This document shows, in pieces, positions 12,101 to 25,076 of a stretch of 64,000 nt of DNA; within the stretch, counting starts at the first letter, position 1, and every line of letters starts with the position of its first letter. The notes beneath the pieces were generated by a model, which ran no database searches, was not told the DNA's origin, and saw only the letters and a list, made by a program, of their open reading frames with translations. Source of the DNA: Marsupella aquatica (lineage: Eukaryota; Marchantiophyta). Where the stretch lies: the NCBI GenBank assembly GCA_973895155.1, contig OZ316893.1, forward strand, positions 21,576,001-21,640,000. The letters run 5' to 3'. Both the position numbers and the translations under genes were made by a program.

Positions 12101-15100
12101 TCCGCGTTCATGAGAACCACATAACTATTATATATTAGGCTTCTCCCGTGTTTTTGCCTTCAATATCGAATTTCAAGTTTCAGATGCCAGAGTCTGGTAT
12201 GTAATGGAATCTGGAGCCTCTGAAATGTTCCTTAAACTGAGTTTGGAGCCTTTGGAACGACCGCTGAAAGTGAGTCAAGAGTTCTGAATAACTAATGACA
12301 CAGGTGGGTTCAAGTTTCTATTGCGCACGAAGGGCAGTGTTTGAGGAACACATAAAATCCAATGATATATCGTATGCTGCACTTATGGGTACTATGTTGC
12401 ATCAACTTTTTCAGGTAAAATCTCTTTTATGGTTTTGAAAGGACTCAAATTTGAACTCCACCATATCTTTTTGACTTCCACCCAAATTGTACTTTGCGTC
12501 TGCATCTTGAGCAGCATCCGTCAGCATGTTGAAAGTTAGATGGAATTCCAGGCTGAACATACGTGTCAATTGTTGTCGATATATTCTCCCCGTCAGTATA
12601 GTCCTTTCAAGTGACTTTGCCCTTGTCTCCGTGGGGTTCAGGTTGCTCTGCGCTCTGAATGCCCAACCTTCAAAATATTGCATGATGAAGTGAAGATGAT
12701 AATCCAAAGCCACCTAGATGGACTGTATGCAACTGGAGGTAAGTCCTCAGATGTAAGACCGTTAGGCGTTGGTGAGGAGCCTGTCTACTCAGTTTTAAAT
12801 GGTCGCATTACTAATGGAGCTGGTGAGATTTGGAAACTTTGACTTAAGTGGTGGCCGACTAAGATTTGAAGACCGTGCGATGCAGTTTTGGATGGGGAAG
12901 CTTCTGCGAAGCTAGTTGCTGCAATCCCACCAATTCTCATTTGGTGGAAGCAGTTCGTCGGAGTCAAAGTATGTGCCTAACCTCTACTCTCAGGCAATTT
13001 TAGAATTTACTGTAGTGAGACAGTAATGTACTCTATCAGTTTCTCACCTTCAAAAAAAGATCTTGATACATTTGTAACTCTGTAAGCCTCCATTGCAGGA
13101 CTCTGCTGCTCAAGAGGTTGAATTTGGACACACCCACGGGACACAAGTCTCTGTAAATGAGGTAATGCCCATTCATTATGTAAGTGCTTTCTCTCTGTAA
13201 GAGTTTTCTCTCTCATGTTTTTGTACCTTCGTCCGACATTTAGTCAAGTAGCAGTACTGAGAAAAAGTTGTGCTGTAGGTTGTGGATATTGAGGAGATGG
13301 TTTGGTCTCCAAAATATGGCCTGAAGGGTATGATTGATGCGTCCATATTTGTGAAGATGGGAAACATGACCCTTGGTGGAGAGGGCCAGATTATGCCGTT
13401 CGAACTGAAGACTGGGAAAGCAACAACCGGACAGGTACAGTCCCTCCCTGGTTTCTCTTAAACCACAAGCTATGTTTTGCTTTTAGCTATGGACTTTGTA
13501 ACAATGATGCTTATAAATAGAGCAGAAACCATTCAAAATTTTAGAAGGTGGCTAAACCTGGTCTGGTCACCAAGGTGCGATGAAAGATATTTTCTCGATC
13601 TTAAGAAGATTAAAGTATATTTCTCTGCATCACAGTAAATACTGGTGGGATGCAGGCATCAACAGAACACCGTGCACAAGTGATCCTCTACACTCTTTTG
13701 ATGTCTGACAGGTTCGCTCTTAGCCATCTTGCCCTCGACATGGATTACTCTTCTTTTATGCATTCATTGAGTACCAAGAACCGAACCACCTCTTCAGAAT
13801 GGACAGCATGTTTGAAAGCTGTATTAATTCGTTTGTAGCAGTCTAAGGAACCACAAGCCGAATGGCTTTGTCTGACATTAATTCTTGGATTAATACAGAT
13901 ATATGCAATCAGTTAAACGGGGCCTTCTGTACTACCTTCACACAAATCAAACGCAGGTATGCTGTTGTGATAAACCCTCGTCTTTCTTGCATCAAGTGGT
14001 TAGTTTCTCCTTGTCCTGGACGTCAAACAATGGGAAAGTGAACGTCAATTGGAAATGTGAGGAGGCATTGAATTTGAGCCAAAGGCACTTTGATCTGTCG
14101 TTTATTATGTGCTCAAGAGGGTAGTGGCTTACAATGCCTATATGTGCTGTAGATTTCAGCAGAAGTACTCGAACCGATGTACGCCACTAGTGATGAAATA
14201 CTTGGCCACAACTCACTTAAAATGACACGTAAACTCTTTGCAGGGGGTCGAGGCCCATCAGCCAGAACTGGCGGGACTCATGATGCAACGGAATGAGCAT
14301 GCACACAATTTGCTGAAGGCCACGTTCGATCAACGCCTCCCACCCATGTTGCAGGTAAATTATTAGAAATAGAACAGTTCTAGACGTGAGGGGAACAGCG
14401 AGCCTTTGCCAAGAAAAAAGGACCCTGATCTTGAAATAACTTCCTGCACAACATGTCTAATCGTGTTGGAGGTAACCTTTTAGGGGGTCTAGGTCCTTTC
14501 ATCTGGGAATTTCATGTAGTATGATTTAAGATAGATTTTTTTTCGCGAATAGATCATGCACAATCAGATTATACAATATATGTTGACTCGTGATGCCATT
14601 CCTTAGATATCATGAAATAGCAAGAGTGCCGCAATGACTGAGCACTCTGGGATACTCTTTACCGTGCAGAACTCGCACAAGTGCCAAAGCTGTCAGCAGC
14701 TAGATACTTGTACTATTTACCACAAGGTGAAAGAAAAGCTATTTTTTTGCTTTGTTGGTTCCATTTCTCTATTTAGGATTCTATTTTGTTCTCTGTGCGG
14801 CCTCTTGCAAGATCGCAAGCACATCAAATATTTGTGAGATTGTAAGTTCGGACAGAAAATTCTGTATGGCTGATGGGATTGCATATCAGGCACAAGAGAG
14901 AGGAACAGCAGAAAGCAGTGGACTCGGAGAACTGTTTGACAGAAGCACAAACCACTTGAGCAAGGCCCATCTCCAGTTCTTTCAGCTGTGGGATCGATTG
15001 ATTAATCTTGAAGCCCGAAAGGGATTTGTGAGTCTGCTGCTCCATTTCTCTTTCCGAGTTTGACAATCTCGTTTTAAGCTTTTGAACTCTGGTGCAGTGC

Positions 15101-18100
15101 CTGTAATATAGCAACTTCATAAATTTGATGGTTTTGTATCTCATACTCATAGGAGTTGTGTCATTCCGTTACACAATTTACTTAATTTATTTTCTTGGAA
15201 ACTCAAATAATTTTGGTTTTTTTGGTACAAATTAGGTGTCTTTGTTGCAAAGCTTTAAATTTGATAGTCAGCTGTCATTTGGGTCATCGTCCTGATATTC
15301 TTGGAGCTTAGACACTGAAATGTCCTTGGGTGCACAGGGGTCACATAGTGAGATCTGGAGAATGCCAAGTGGAAAGCGAGAAGAGCAAGGCCGTTGCATC
15401 TCCTCCCTGGTCCTGGACACTTCAGCCGAGAATGACTCAGAACAAAAAAGCTCAAAAAACTCATTTACATACCTTTTTCGAAGGGCTAATTCATTCGGGG
15501 ATACATCATCTCATGTCACTCAATCCTCGCAAACCAGTTTACAAGCTAGATCCTTCTCTTGTGGTGATTATGTGGTATGTTGCCAAACTTCTGATAATGT
15601 GTTTTGACCGTCCGTTCCCTTAAGTTAGGCCTAGCAACAAATTGAACTCAATCTGCTTGCATGTTTCTCACTCGGCTCGTTTGCCTCTCGGGAATCTACG
15701 AACTTTATGCACATTTTAATGTACTTTCTACCAGATTTTCTTCTCTGCATTGATTATAGTCTCCTCAATAATCTTCAGCACGCGCCTCCTGTTCTTGGTG
15801 ATGGTTCCCCAGATACTCAGTACAGAAAGCGGGCATTCAGGAGTGGCTGGAGGGACTATAGTAACTGTCAACAAAGACTCCATTCTGGTAAATACAATCT
15901 GTACTGCGTCATGTCACTTGAATTAGGAATCAAATAAGACCCTTGCAGGGCATGAACTAAAGAGGGGAGCATCTTTTTGTTTACAATAGTTCAGCTCCTG
16001 TCTGAATAGAGCTGCAGAGCAGATTTCGATACATAAAGCTGCGTCTTGAAAATTCATCATCTTCATTAGAGGCCCACTCTATCCCAGCATTCCCAACCGA
16101 TGAGTCATATCTCCTTCGGAGTGTCGGTACGCTCATGGTACATGCAAATGCATGGATAGTGATCCATATTTGTGGCCAATGTTTGCCAGCTTCGTCTTGC
16201 ACACCGTCTTCGTATTCCAGGGAACCTCCAAACGGTCGGTACGCTGACATCGTCAAATGAATTGTGGCGGATTGATAAGGATGAAAAGGCATCACACCTT
16301 GCTATAATGAGGTGCCCAACTCATTATTATGTTTGCTTACGATTATCTTGTTTCCATAGGTTATATGTGTTAACTTGTATGTATCCTGTGAACGATGTGG
16401 TTCGAACTAACTGACATGTTTCAGTGGCCCTCGTGCTATTTTGAGGGAGATAAAAAACATTCAGTTGTGCTCTGCATTTGAAAGTCTTACAATATAGTAC
16501 AGATCCATGATGCGAGCAAGTTTGACAGCTCTCAGACTACTGTATAATTAAATGCTAAGTCTAACGCAATTTGGTCATTCAGGTTCAATCTCTTGCAGCT
16601 ATTTGTGAAAACCAATGGGGATGCCCAGCGTCGGAGTCTTATCGTGGATCTTCAGGTACAGTACTTGGTCATACCTAGTTTAAAGGTTAGCTCAAAAAAC
16701 TAATCAGATTGTGGGAACATTGCAGACGAGGAGGGTGTTCCATGGATAGGGTGCCTCTTGTCAGTAAATGTCTGGTTCGAGGTTGCATTACGTGTACCAT
16801 GACATGAAGAAGAAATACACGAAGTGCGAGTTTAATCTGCTTATTTTTAGCTATTATTTTTAGCAATGTACCTAATGTTGAATCCAATCCATCACGTGGT
16901 TCTAAATATTTGTGTGATGAGTTTGCAGGCCCCAAAGTTTGAAAATGCCCTTCCAGATTCAGATCCTGCAGCAATTTATTTGAAATCTATTAGCAGTCTT
17001 AATGATGATCAAATGCGCGCAATACAACAAGTAAGGGCCTGCAAATATGGATGAAGAATACCTTGATTTTTGGATCAGAGAGTCCTGGGTCCTCTACTTC
17101 CCCGTAGTATCATTACAGCTGAAAGTCCTATGAAGTGTGTAAGGCTACTTGACATATACTTACTGTGGAAGGGCACTTCTAGCTCAAGTCATCAATTCAA
17201 GACGAGTGTGATTAGGAAGCTCTTGATATTTCATTTTTTGCGTTAGTCATAGACCGTGTGTCTGATGGTGGAGTGCCAGATCGTTGTGGCCAGGGACTAC
17301 GCATTGCTCCTAGGAATGCCGGGAACGGGTAAAACATCAACTGTCGTACATGCAGTAATAGCGCTCTTGGCTAGAAAAGCAAAAGTGCTGCTGACATCTT
17401 ACACAAATTCTGCCGTTGATAATATCCTCTTGAGACTGAAGAAACTGGTAGGTTCACAGCAAGCAAGTAACATATTTTGGATTCGCAATATCGCCACAAT
17501 CGGCACATTGAACTTCTTATTATTGGGTACTATTCACACAAATCTGCAGTTCCCTAGCGAGCTCTAGTGTTGACGGGAAATGCACATATTCTACAGCGTT
17601 TCCATTGATTTCATTCGTAATTCCTAGCCCTTTTAGGCATTATGCATCTCATTTTTTGGGGATTATCAATTCATTTCTTGTGCTTTTTCTTCAGGGAGTG
17701 GACTTCGTTCGAGTTGGCAGACCAGAAGCTATCCATTCCGAGCTAAGGGATAAAGCCATAGGAGGTTAGTTTCACGAGTATAAATTATAACTCTCAGTTT
17801 CACAATGGGTGACATGGTCTATAGCTGGATCTGCAACTGAGATCGTGGGTATCTGAGGCGTTGTATACTATGATGTGCAACGTTTACACTAACCAGAGTT
17901 AATTTTAACTGGCTTATAACCATTTCTAAGATATTCGTTGGGCAGGCAACCAAGTCCATTTTTTGTCTTGGGCCGTTTTATTGTTATCCACATGTGAAGT
18001 GAAACTTGACTGTTAATCATTGAAACCGTCTAAACATTGACCCGGTGAAGAAAATCGGAGAATACTGGCAGGTACTACAGCTGTTTTGAATTGTTTGGAC

Positions 18101-21100
18101 TGCAGATATGGAAGTGAAATCTGTCGAAGAATTTAAAGCAGTCATGGAGAACGCGCAAGTTGTGGGCGTCACATGTTTGGGAATCAATCATCCCCTGTTT
18201 GCTAGACACAAGTTTGACGTTTGCATTGTTGACGAAGCAGGGCAAATTACTCTACCAGTAAGCATCCTTCTCCTGTGTCACAGGATGTCGATTCCTTGCG
18301 TATCATACCTACATCCTACATATATGCTCTTAGACCCATAGTGGTTTTCATACATAAGAGTATAAGATACTTCTTTTCTAAACTAGAAAATGGGTTGATC
18401 CATGTGCTGAGTGTTGGTAAGTTAAATCCTGCAAGTAAAGTACTCCTCGCACCTGCAAGCTGTTAACGGAAAACTCATTGTACCTTCGGTTCGCTTCTGC
18501 TATCAAACGACTCAGGATTGCTGTGCATGCTTGAGTACTGCCACTAAGTTCACCTCTTTACTAGAGAACTGTTCTGCATAGATTTCTTGACACGTGGATC
18601 ATGGGACTATGCAGGTTTGCCTTGGACCTCTCAGATATGCACGCTCTTTTGTTCTTGTTGGGGACCACTATCAACTTCCTCCATTAGTGCGGGTGAGGCA
18701 TGACTGATAAACTTAATTTAATATGCTGGCAGAATTATGCTGCTATTTCGTTCTCGTTTTATTTTTCAAATCATCAAAATTGCTATTTCGTTCTCTTTGT
18801 CTTATACTCATATATGTAGGATGTAAATATGAAGTATTCCCTTGCTTCGTCAAGACAATAAGATCAGATAAATTACTTCTACAACTCAGAGATGAGGAAA
18901 ATCTTGGAATCTGAGTGTCTTCATATTATCTTGCAGTCATCAGAAGCCAAAGATGAGGGCATGGCAATCAGTCTCTTCCGCAGATTGTCAGAAAAACATC
19001 CTCAAAGCGTTTCTGTTCTTCAATCTCAGGTTGATTTTCGTTCTCCTAAATTCGTGATTGTGCTGATGGATAGATATGTTCAGTCTAACTGTAGGTAAAA
19101 TTTGTCGCATATTATTCCTTTGATGAATACGCAGTAAATTCGAGTCACTACACTAACGCAAGCTCCGGGTTCAGTATCGAATGTGTTCAGGCATTATGGC
19201 ACTTAGTAATTCTTTGATCTACAACAACCGCCTACTCTGTGGGTCTCCTCAAGTCGCTACTGGTTCCCTACAAGTGCGTCAATCGTCAAGAGATCTTCCA
19301 CATTGGCTGTCGCAGGTACTTAGCAACAAATGAATGAGATTTATTTGCTTGACGGTTGTACTTGCGTCGGAAAGCGCTCATTTCACTATTTCGATACTTA
19401 GTTATAAGCTCTTGAGATGGAAGTCCCCACTGAGATTGTCCAAAGCTTCCTGAGAAAGGAATGCCAAATTCCTCACTTGGTTGAGAGTTGTGTTCAGCTT
19501 TAGCGTTTTAGTGGTGAGTATTCAAATGACCTTGCTCCGGCCAGGAAACTGCAGAAACTTCTCGAGGCTTAACTTAAACCTTTCGTGACTTTTGTTCAGG
19601 TTGTGGATCCTCTGCAGCCTTTGCTTTTCTTGGATACAGGTACGCTGAGAGACATATATTGACTCGATCTCAACATCCAGCTGCTCATTCTCGTTGAGAA
19701 AAAGTTGTTTACGAGATTTTGCGTTTCTACAGAAACTGACAAGTTTTTGACCGTCGGGCCTCCAGATAACTTACCAGCAGAAGAGTTGCGAATCCAAAAC
19801 AACGTCACAAATCCCACTGAAGGAAAAATTATACTCAGAGTATGTCCCACAACAACGAGTCTTCGAAAAGATTGTCTGCGTTACCTTCAAGCTCCCTTGC
19901 ATAACTACTCTGATTTTATGAGGTGAATTCTATATGTACGTCTACCAACCAATGGTCAACTGAGATGGTTGCATTGTTTCTTCAACAGATCGTCAAAGCT
20001 CTATATGAAGGAGGCGTTGAGTTTGAAAGAATTGGAGTAATTAGCCCTTACAATGCTCAGGTCGACCTTATTCAGCGATTGGCTACAAAGGAGGGCTTCT
20101 CGGATCTTGAAGTACACACGGTGGATAAATATCAGGTGCAAGTCACTGACTTACTGTTAGTGCATGAACAGGATGGTGAACCCTTAAGTAGACAATTCTC
20201 AGGCTTGATGTAAATAGTCCTGTGAGAACTGGGAGGGGAATTAACAGTAGAGATTTCAAAAACGTGCTAGAGTCATATTGAACAAGCCTGCCTGAACATA
20301 CGGATTATCTTCTTCTTTATGGAATGACATTCCAGGATAATTTTTCTGGTAGTTTCCAAGCAAAGACTTTGTTCTTGTTTAGTTTCTTGAAATACTTTAA
20401 TTTCGCAAGGGAAAAACTTGCTTTTGGGTCTTAGTGTCTGATCAACGTGCTAGGAGAACGGGATATTTTTGCACTGACTGAATACTGGATCAGAGGGAAA
20501 TAGTACACGTATGATTGAAGAAATGAAGTCAACTGAGTCTTTAATGACCTCTGAAAAAAAATCACTATCCGTGACACTTGCAGGGTAGAGAGAAGGACTG
20601 TGTTCTCATCTCGTTTGTCAGATCGAATAGTCAACATCGAATCTCATTGTCTTTACTTGCGGATTGGCGTCGGATCAATGTTGCAATAACCCGCGCTAAG
20701 GTACACACGAAAGTTGTTAATTTATCTGCAACAAGGGTGAAAATCAGATCATGTATGTACTTGTCACTGCTCGCCCTTGAAAGATCATATACAATAAGGG
20801 CATGCGGTGAACAGATCAGTCCGTGTACCAGGTTGCTAAAATCTATTCATGATAAATTCGTCGTCCAGGACTGTTACACTGGACCTTTGTCAGCAATGGG
20901 ACATGTATTTGCATTCAATGAGTCACACTAACATCTTTTAGCAGACTTCGAATGTTCTAACAGTTTTATAAATGGCCTGACGTGACATTCCTTGTATTGC
21001 ACTTGCCCTGTGAATAGACAAAGCTTGTGATGGTCGGCTCTCACAAAACGTTATCTTCCACACCAATTCTAAGACTTCTGATGGAGAAGGTCTGATTGAC

Positions 21101-21279
21101 ATTCCTGTCCTCTCATTTTTCTTGCTATTAGCTACTCCTTTGTTTTCAAATATCATGAATATAAGATATTGCCATTACCTTAACGTGAGATTGCATCTTC
21201 AATGGCATTTGCTTTGCAGGTGGCTGAAGTGGGATCTTTGTTGCTATTACCTTCAAATGCCACCATCAACATAGCTTAG
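9187..21279 (+). CDS. DNA2: DNA replication ATP-dependent helicase/nuclease DNA2 (plant JHS1 orthologue), 35 exons
   Basis: I traced 35 exons with GT-AG borders and consistent phase: 9187-9288, 9469-9696, 9968-10195, 10373-10441, 10682-11185, 11393-11443, 11569-11630, 11838-11970, 12304-12414, 12642-12738, 12886-12968, 13099-13161, 13279-13434, 13656-13711, 13899-13956, 14244-14354, 14670-14726, 14890-15027, 15338-15574, 15813-15887, 16190-16311, 16583-16655, 16929-17030, 17280-17447, 17695-17764, 18106-18257, 18615-18692, 18937-19029, 19175-19315, 19600-19639, 19733-19839, 19989-20135, 20584-20700, 21018-21089, 21220-21279. The product is about 1386 residues (Arabidopsis JHS1 is similar). 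Fe-S ligands: Cys466 (YCARRAV) and Cys709/712/718. RecB-like nuclease: Asp597, Glu619, Lys621 (FELKTG). SF1 helicase: Walker A GMPGTGKT 984-991, Walker B DEAG 1094-1097, GDHYQLPP 1118-1125, [24 protein letters not shown] 1333-1343. DNA2 cleaves long 5' flaps in Okazaki-fragment processing and resects double-strand breaks. Exons 1-4 (poorly conserved N-terminus) are the least certain. Confidence 0.95.
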
Positions 21280-22801
21280 TGATGCTGATACCTTCCGACC
21301 GAAGGGAATTTTTGTGAGGGCAACCTGTCAATGCTTATTGAAAGGGAAGGGACCTCTACACAAAAGCCTCACTTGTGCATCCTGAAGCTCGCTCCACATG
21401 TTCTGATAGTGTTCAATGGTGCCAAATGGAGAAACATGTCAGATGCTTGCCCTTGGAGGGAGTATATATATATATATTATAAAACAAAATCAGGGGGCAG
21501 GGTAGCCTCCAAGAAAAGGTGCATCTACAGCAGGCCATTATTAAGATTGAACTGTGGAAATGAACTCTAGGGTTGAGTATACATTGTCATACATTGAGTA
21601 TACATTGTCATACATTGAGTATACATTGTCATCTAGGGTTGAGTATACATATTTCAATAGCAACCATTGGATGAGCATTGGCTTGTGTTTGCTTATTTTA
21701 GATGGTAGCTTAGTGGTCATTTGGAATTACCCGCCATAAATCTCCAGGGTCTGTTTGCAAAAATTGGAAAAAGCGGGAACCAATCCTGGCCTTTCATCAA
21801 AAGGTTGTTTTTCCTTGCACCGTCAGATCTATCCATAAGCCCCCTTCATCTCAATTCTCTCTGCCCGAGCTACTCCGAGCCTGCGGGCACCTGGAACATG
21901 AAAAAATTAATCAAAAGTTAATTTATTAATGAACTAACTTTTAATTAAATAACTAACTTCAAAATTTTTGAAAAAACTAAAGTATTTACTTTGAAACTAA
22001 AGTCCGACCTCTATTTTGTCTACGAAACCCAGATGGATGGGCTTGCTCATAACAGTTTAATTGATTCTAATAACATTTGTTTACACATTTGCCTGAAATG
22101 AACTTCAAATGGTTTCCTTATTGTTTGCAGCTGGTTGCAATTAAATTATCGAATTGGTTTAGTCTGTAACTTGACTACTTGATGGCCTTGAACATGTACT
22201 TAGGATCACCACCAAGTCTTGATTACTTTTCAGGGTCTTGACTTTTTTTTCTTTCTTTTGATCTATCACCCACAATATAGAATTATTTTATTGATTATAG
22301 TGAAAACTAATATAATGTTTATTGAAGAATATCAAGGTTTTTTGCAATACAGTTTGAGAATTGTAAGAGTCGTACTGTTTATTAAAACCAAACATGTGAA
22401 TATTCTAGGTGAAATGAACCAAACATGTGAATTTCTTTATGTGAAATGGTTTTCTTCGAAGTTAAAAGTGGGAAAGGTCGTTCCACACAAAGGAACGCAA
22501 ACTGGGTCAGCTAAACAGTCCAAGTTGGCAGACAGAAAACACAAGATTGGGTGCAAGAAGGCGACATTTCCTGAAGAAAGAGAATCCGGGACGGTACCTG
22601 TGTACTTCGTGGGAGTGGATTCCATATATGGGATAGTTGCCCCCCCGCACCCATTCCAGTTCGGGAACACAATTGTTTTGTTGTAATTTGATTACCACAT
22701 GAGTCTCAATTCTTGCACGCAAACGAGTTTTTCATGGTCGAATTGGATTCTGCTGCAGGAATCCTATTTAGGGATTCCTGTGATTGAAGAAACTGGCATC
22801 C
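21280..22801. other. Intergenic stretch between DNA2 and DPH4
   Basis: AT-rich, with one short tandem repeat (21575-21650). The frame at 22219-22686 is mostly low-complexity at its start and matches nothing I know. The last few hundred bases should include the DPH4 promoter, but no clear TATA box stands out. Confidence 0.5.
21575..21650. repeat. Tandem repeat, 21-bp unit, about 3.5 copies
   Basis: The unit GAGTATACATTGTCATACAT(T) is repeated three times, then followed by a partial copy after CTAGGGTT. It lies about 300 bases past the DNA2 stop codon. Confidence 0.93.
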
Positions 22802-23524
22802 ATGGAAGAGGGTTCACATTCGATCGTGTCTCATTACGATGTCTTAGGCGCTCCAGCTCACGCTGAATATGCGGAGATTAGATCAAAGTACCGAGCAGCG
22901 ATTCTCGCACTGCATCCAGACAAGCTTTCCTGGTCTAGGGGAGAATCATTGAAGGCGTTGAATTCGGCTGCGAATGACAGTCTAAGAGTTCTCTCTGGCG
23001 AAGAAGGCATCGTTCCGCTTAATAAACTGCAGGCCACGATCAGGGATTTAGATTTCGATGATTATCAATTCAATTGGTCTACAATCTCAAATGCTGGCAA
23101 GTTCGAACCTGGCGAAGGAGACGGGCTTCTTTCTCGATTTTTGATGGTTCAAAAAGCGTGGGAGGTTCTTAGGGATCCCGAATCTCGAGCTAAATATGAT
23201 AGTTGTCTACGGGCCGAGAGATTAGCTTATGACATGAAGTCGACAACAATCATTGGGGATGAAATTCACTTGCGAGAGATGGACTATTGCAGTGTGGATG
23301 TGGGTCACGGACAGGAGGTGGAGTATTCATACCCTTGTCGATGTGGGGACTTGATTGTTGTCTCGCAAGAGGAGCTGCAGATGGCAGGTCTCGATTTAAG
23401 CGAAGAGTCTCAGGAGGCACGTAGAGGGATTAGTGCAAGGTTAGAGCCTCATCGGCCAAGAAGTAATTCATTATTATTGCCTTGCCAGTCATGCTCGATG
23501 CACGTACGCGTGCTCTTTTCTTAG
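22802..23524 (+). CDS. DPH4: DPH4-type J-protein (diphthamide biosynthesis, DNAJC24-like)
   Basis: The 240-residue frame has an N-terminal J domain (YDVLGAPAHAEYAEIRSKYR..., HPD motif near residue 39) and a C-terminal CSL-type zinc finger: YPCRCGD in the middle and LPCQSCS near the end, the four-cysteine set that binds Zn or Fe. That order (J, then CSL) defines Dph4/Jjj3, which supports the iron-sulfur radical enzymes Dph1/Dph2 in making diphthamide on elongation factor 2. ATG 22802 is chosen over codons upstream, which lack ATG. No intron is apparent. Odd point: some 60 residues (about 41-100, rich in Ser, Leu and Asp) separate HPD from the helix FLMVQKAWEVLRDPESR, longer than in the usual J domain. 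It could be a lineage insertion. Next gene downstream is only a RING fragment 115 bases away. Confidence 0.88.
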   Translation: MEEGSHSIVSHYDVLGAPAHAEYAEIRSKYRAAILALHPDKLSWSRGESLKALNSAANDSLRVLSGEEGIVPLNKLQATIRDLDFDDYQFNWSTISNAGKFEPGEGDGLLSRFLMVQKAWEVLRDPESRAKYDSCLRAERLAYDMKSTTIIGDEIHLREMDYCSVDVGHGQEVEYSYPCRCGDLIVVSQEELQMAGLDLSEESQEARRGISARLEPHRPRSNSLLLPCQSCSMHVRVLFS

Positions 23525-23639
23525 ATGTAGCACATTTAAATCGGTGACGGATCAGGGTCATACACATTTTTTGTCAAGTAACTCTCCAGGCGCGATGGGG
23601 CCCTGGGGTGGCAGTCACTCCTCATATGATGTAACTTAG

Positions 23640-23906
23640 CAGGTTACAGGCTTTTGAAGGAGAGCAACAATCGGTTTGCTAGGGAAATAGCGGAATTGCA
23701 GGACATGGCACGGCGTGATGTCCACAGGGGAACGAGAATTTGTCAAGTGCATGTGTGAAAAAATGTCTGTTGTCTTCTTGCCTTGTGCGCATCAGGTGTT
23801 GTGTGTGAAATGCAACAACCTCCATGAGAAACAAGGCATGACAAATTGCCCTTCCTGCAGGACACCTTTTAAGCAGCGCATTCGAGTTTATGGAGTCAGC
23901 ACATAG
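23640..23906 (+). pseudogene. Truncated, frameshifted C-terminus of an RF298/RF4-type RING E3 ligase
   Basis: The end encodes a C3HC4 RING of the plant RF4/RF298 group: CMCEKMSVVFLPCAHQVLC, then CNNLHEKQGM, NCPSCRTPFKQRIRVYG. The preceding helix-like segment (LLKESNNRFAREIAELQDMA) is in another frame; a one-base excess in a run of four G near 23730 separates them. The long N-terminal body of such ligases is absent, because DPH4 ends 115 bases upstream. What is seen is therefore a 3' fragment of a duplicated gene. It could instead be a short expressed RING protein starting at ATG 23718, which I think less likely. Confidence 0.65.
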
Positions 23907-24649
23907 TGAGCTGGCTGGAGTAAGGGTCTAAGAAACTGCTTGCTCCTGTAACTTCTTGTGAGACTTTTCTTAATCTGAAATGTTTCTTGGACATGTTAAA
24001 GATACCAACTTGGCTACACGGTCATTGCTGCGTTCACGAAAGTAACGATTGTGAACATGAGTTCGACTTCTCTGGCCGTGGCTTGTATGCAAGTTTTTGT
24101 TGCACACACGTCCCAGCAGCTCATGTTCATGCGACTGGCTATCACGATTGATTGGTTTGAGAAATTTTGTGTGGCTGGCTGGTTCTCCCTATTATTTATG
24201 CTTTGCATGTTGAAGCTAAGTGTTTTTCTGACTAGTCAGTTTCCTACTACGTTTGATCCAAATTTTCTTTTGATCCACTCTGTTTGGCTGCAAACGAGGT
24301 TTGTTATCTCTGCTCTGTCGGATAGCCTCTTAAAACTTATTCTTGTTAATATTCGTGGAGTGCTTACTGCTCCTTCGTTTTCCAGACCAAACTAGCTGCA
24401 TCAAGACCGTTTAATAACGCAAAGGCATACACGACGTTTGGATTGGACAGAGAATGCTTACTTCATCATGGTCACGCAGTTAAAGAATGTGCTCGCATTA
24501 GGGAAAGTGCAGCTTGAAAATGTGCTTGGCAGCTTTGTGAGCTTAGTGTGGAGTACATTCTATGAATCCTGCTGTGCGATGAACTGTGTTGCAGTCTTTG
24601 TTGTGCTTTGGACGCAGCACAAATATCTTGTAATGTGCTAGAACGTCGT

Positions 24650-24930
24650 TTCCTGACAATTTTAACGACTTTTCGATTTTGTCCAGAGACTCTCAAAGAC
24701 TTTGATTTCCATAAACATAACTTCTGATGCAGTGGCCCATCTTGCCGCACCAGTGCCTTAAATCCACCTGCCAGGCCCTCAGCAAGTAGATCCGGCTCCA
24801 AGCTTCGGGCATCGAGACAGATAATGGAAGAAAATTCCCAGAACCGAGTGCGTTTGTGAAAACTCCATAGACCAACAAGTAATGCCGAAAAACAATTATT
24901 TTTAGATTGCAGCTTCCGTGAGTATTCTAG
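24650..24930 (-). repeat. Dispersed repeat copy 1: gene fragment of unknown identity
   Basis: About 280 bases match 59160-59450 closely. Read on the minus strand, both copies give protein-like text (FTNALGSGNFLPLSVSM in one frame; EPDLLAEGL.GGFKALVRQD in another), but a 4-base difference near the GATGCAGTGG site and other changes put the pieces in different frames. I do not recognise the protein. It looks like a duplicated exon or exon pair of a gene located elsewhere. Confidence 0.7.
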
Positions 24931-25040
24931 TGTATAAACGTGAGTTTTCAATTCTCCTATTTGAGGTACCTGAATGTGTCAATGCATTTCTATCATATAG
25001 TAGATCAGTTTATTACACACGGAGTCGAGATTCAAGAGTC

Positions 25041-25041
<1 letters not shown>

Positions 25042-25071
<30 letters not shown>

Positions 25072-25076
25072 CTTCA
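25042..25076. repeat. (CTT)n microsatellite
   Basis: About eleven CTT units in a row, ending in CAGG. Confidence 0.95.

Noticed and set aside
19965-19988. Longer start for DNA2 exon 32
   Set aside because: Using the acceptor at 19988 gives a gap-free match to the family pattern (NPTEGKII...[10 protein letters not shown]); the longer form adds eight residues with no counterpart.
22219-22686. 155-codon frame between DNA2 and DPH4
   Set aside because: Hydrophobic low-complexity beginning from AT-rich DNA, no homology recognised, and no conserved end.
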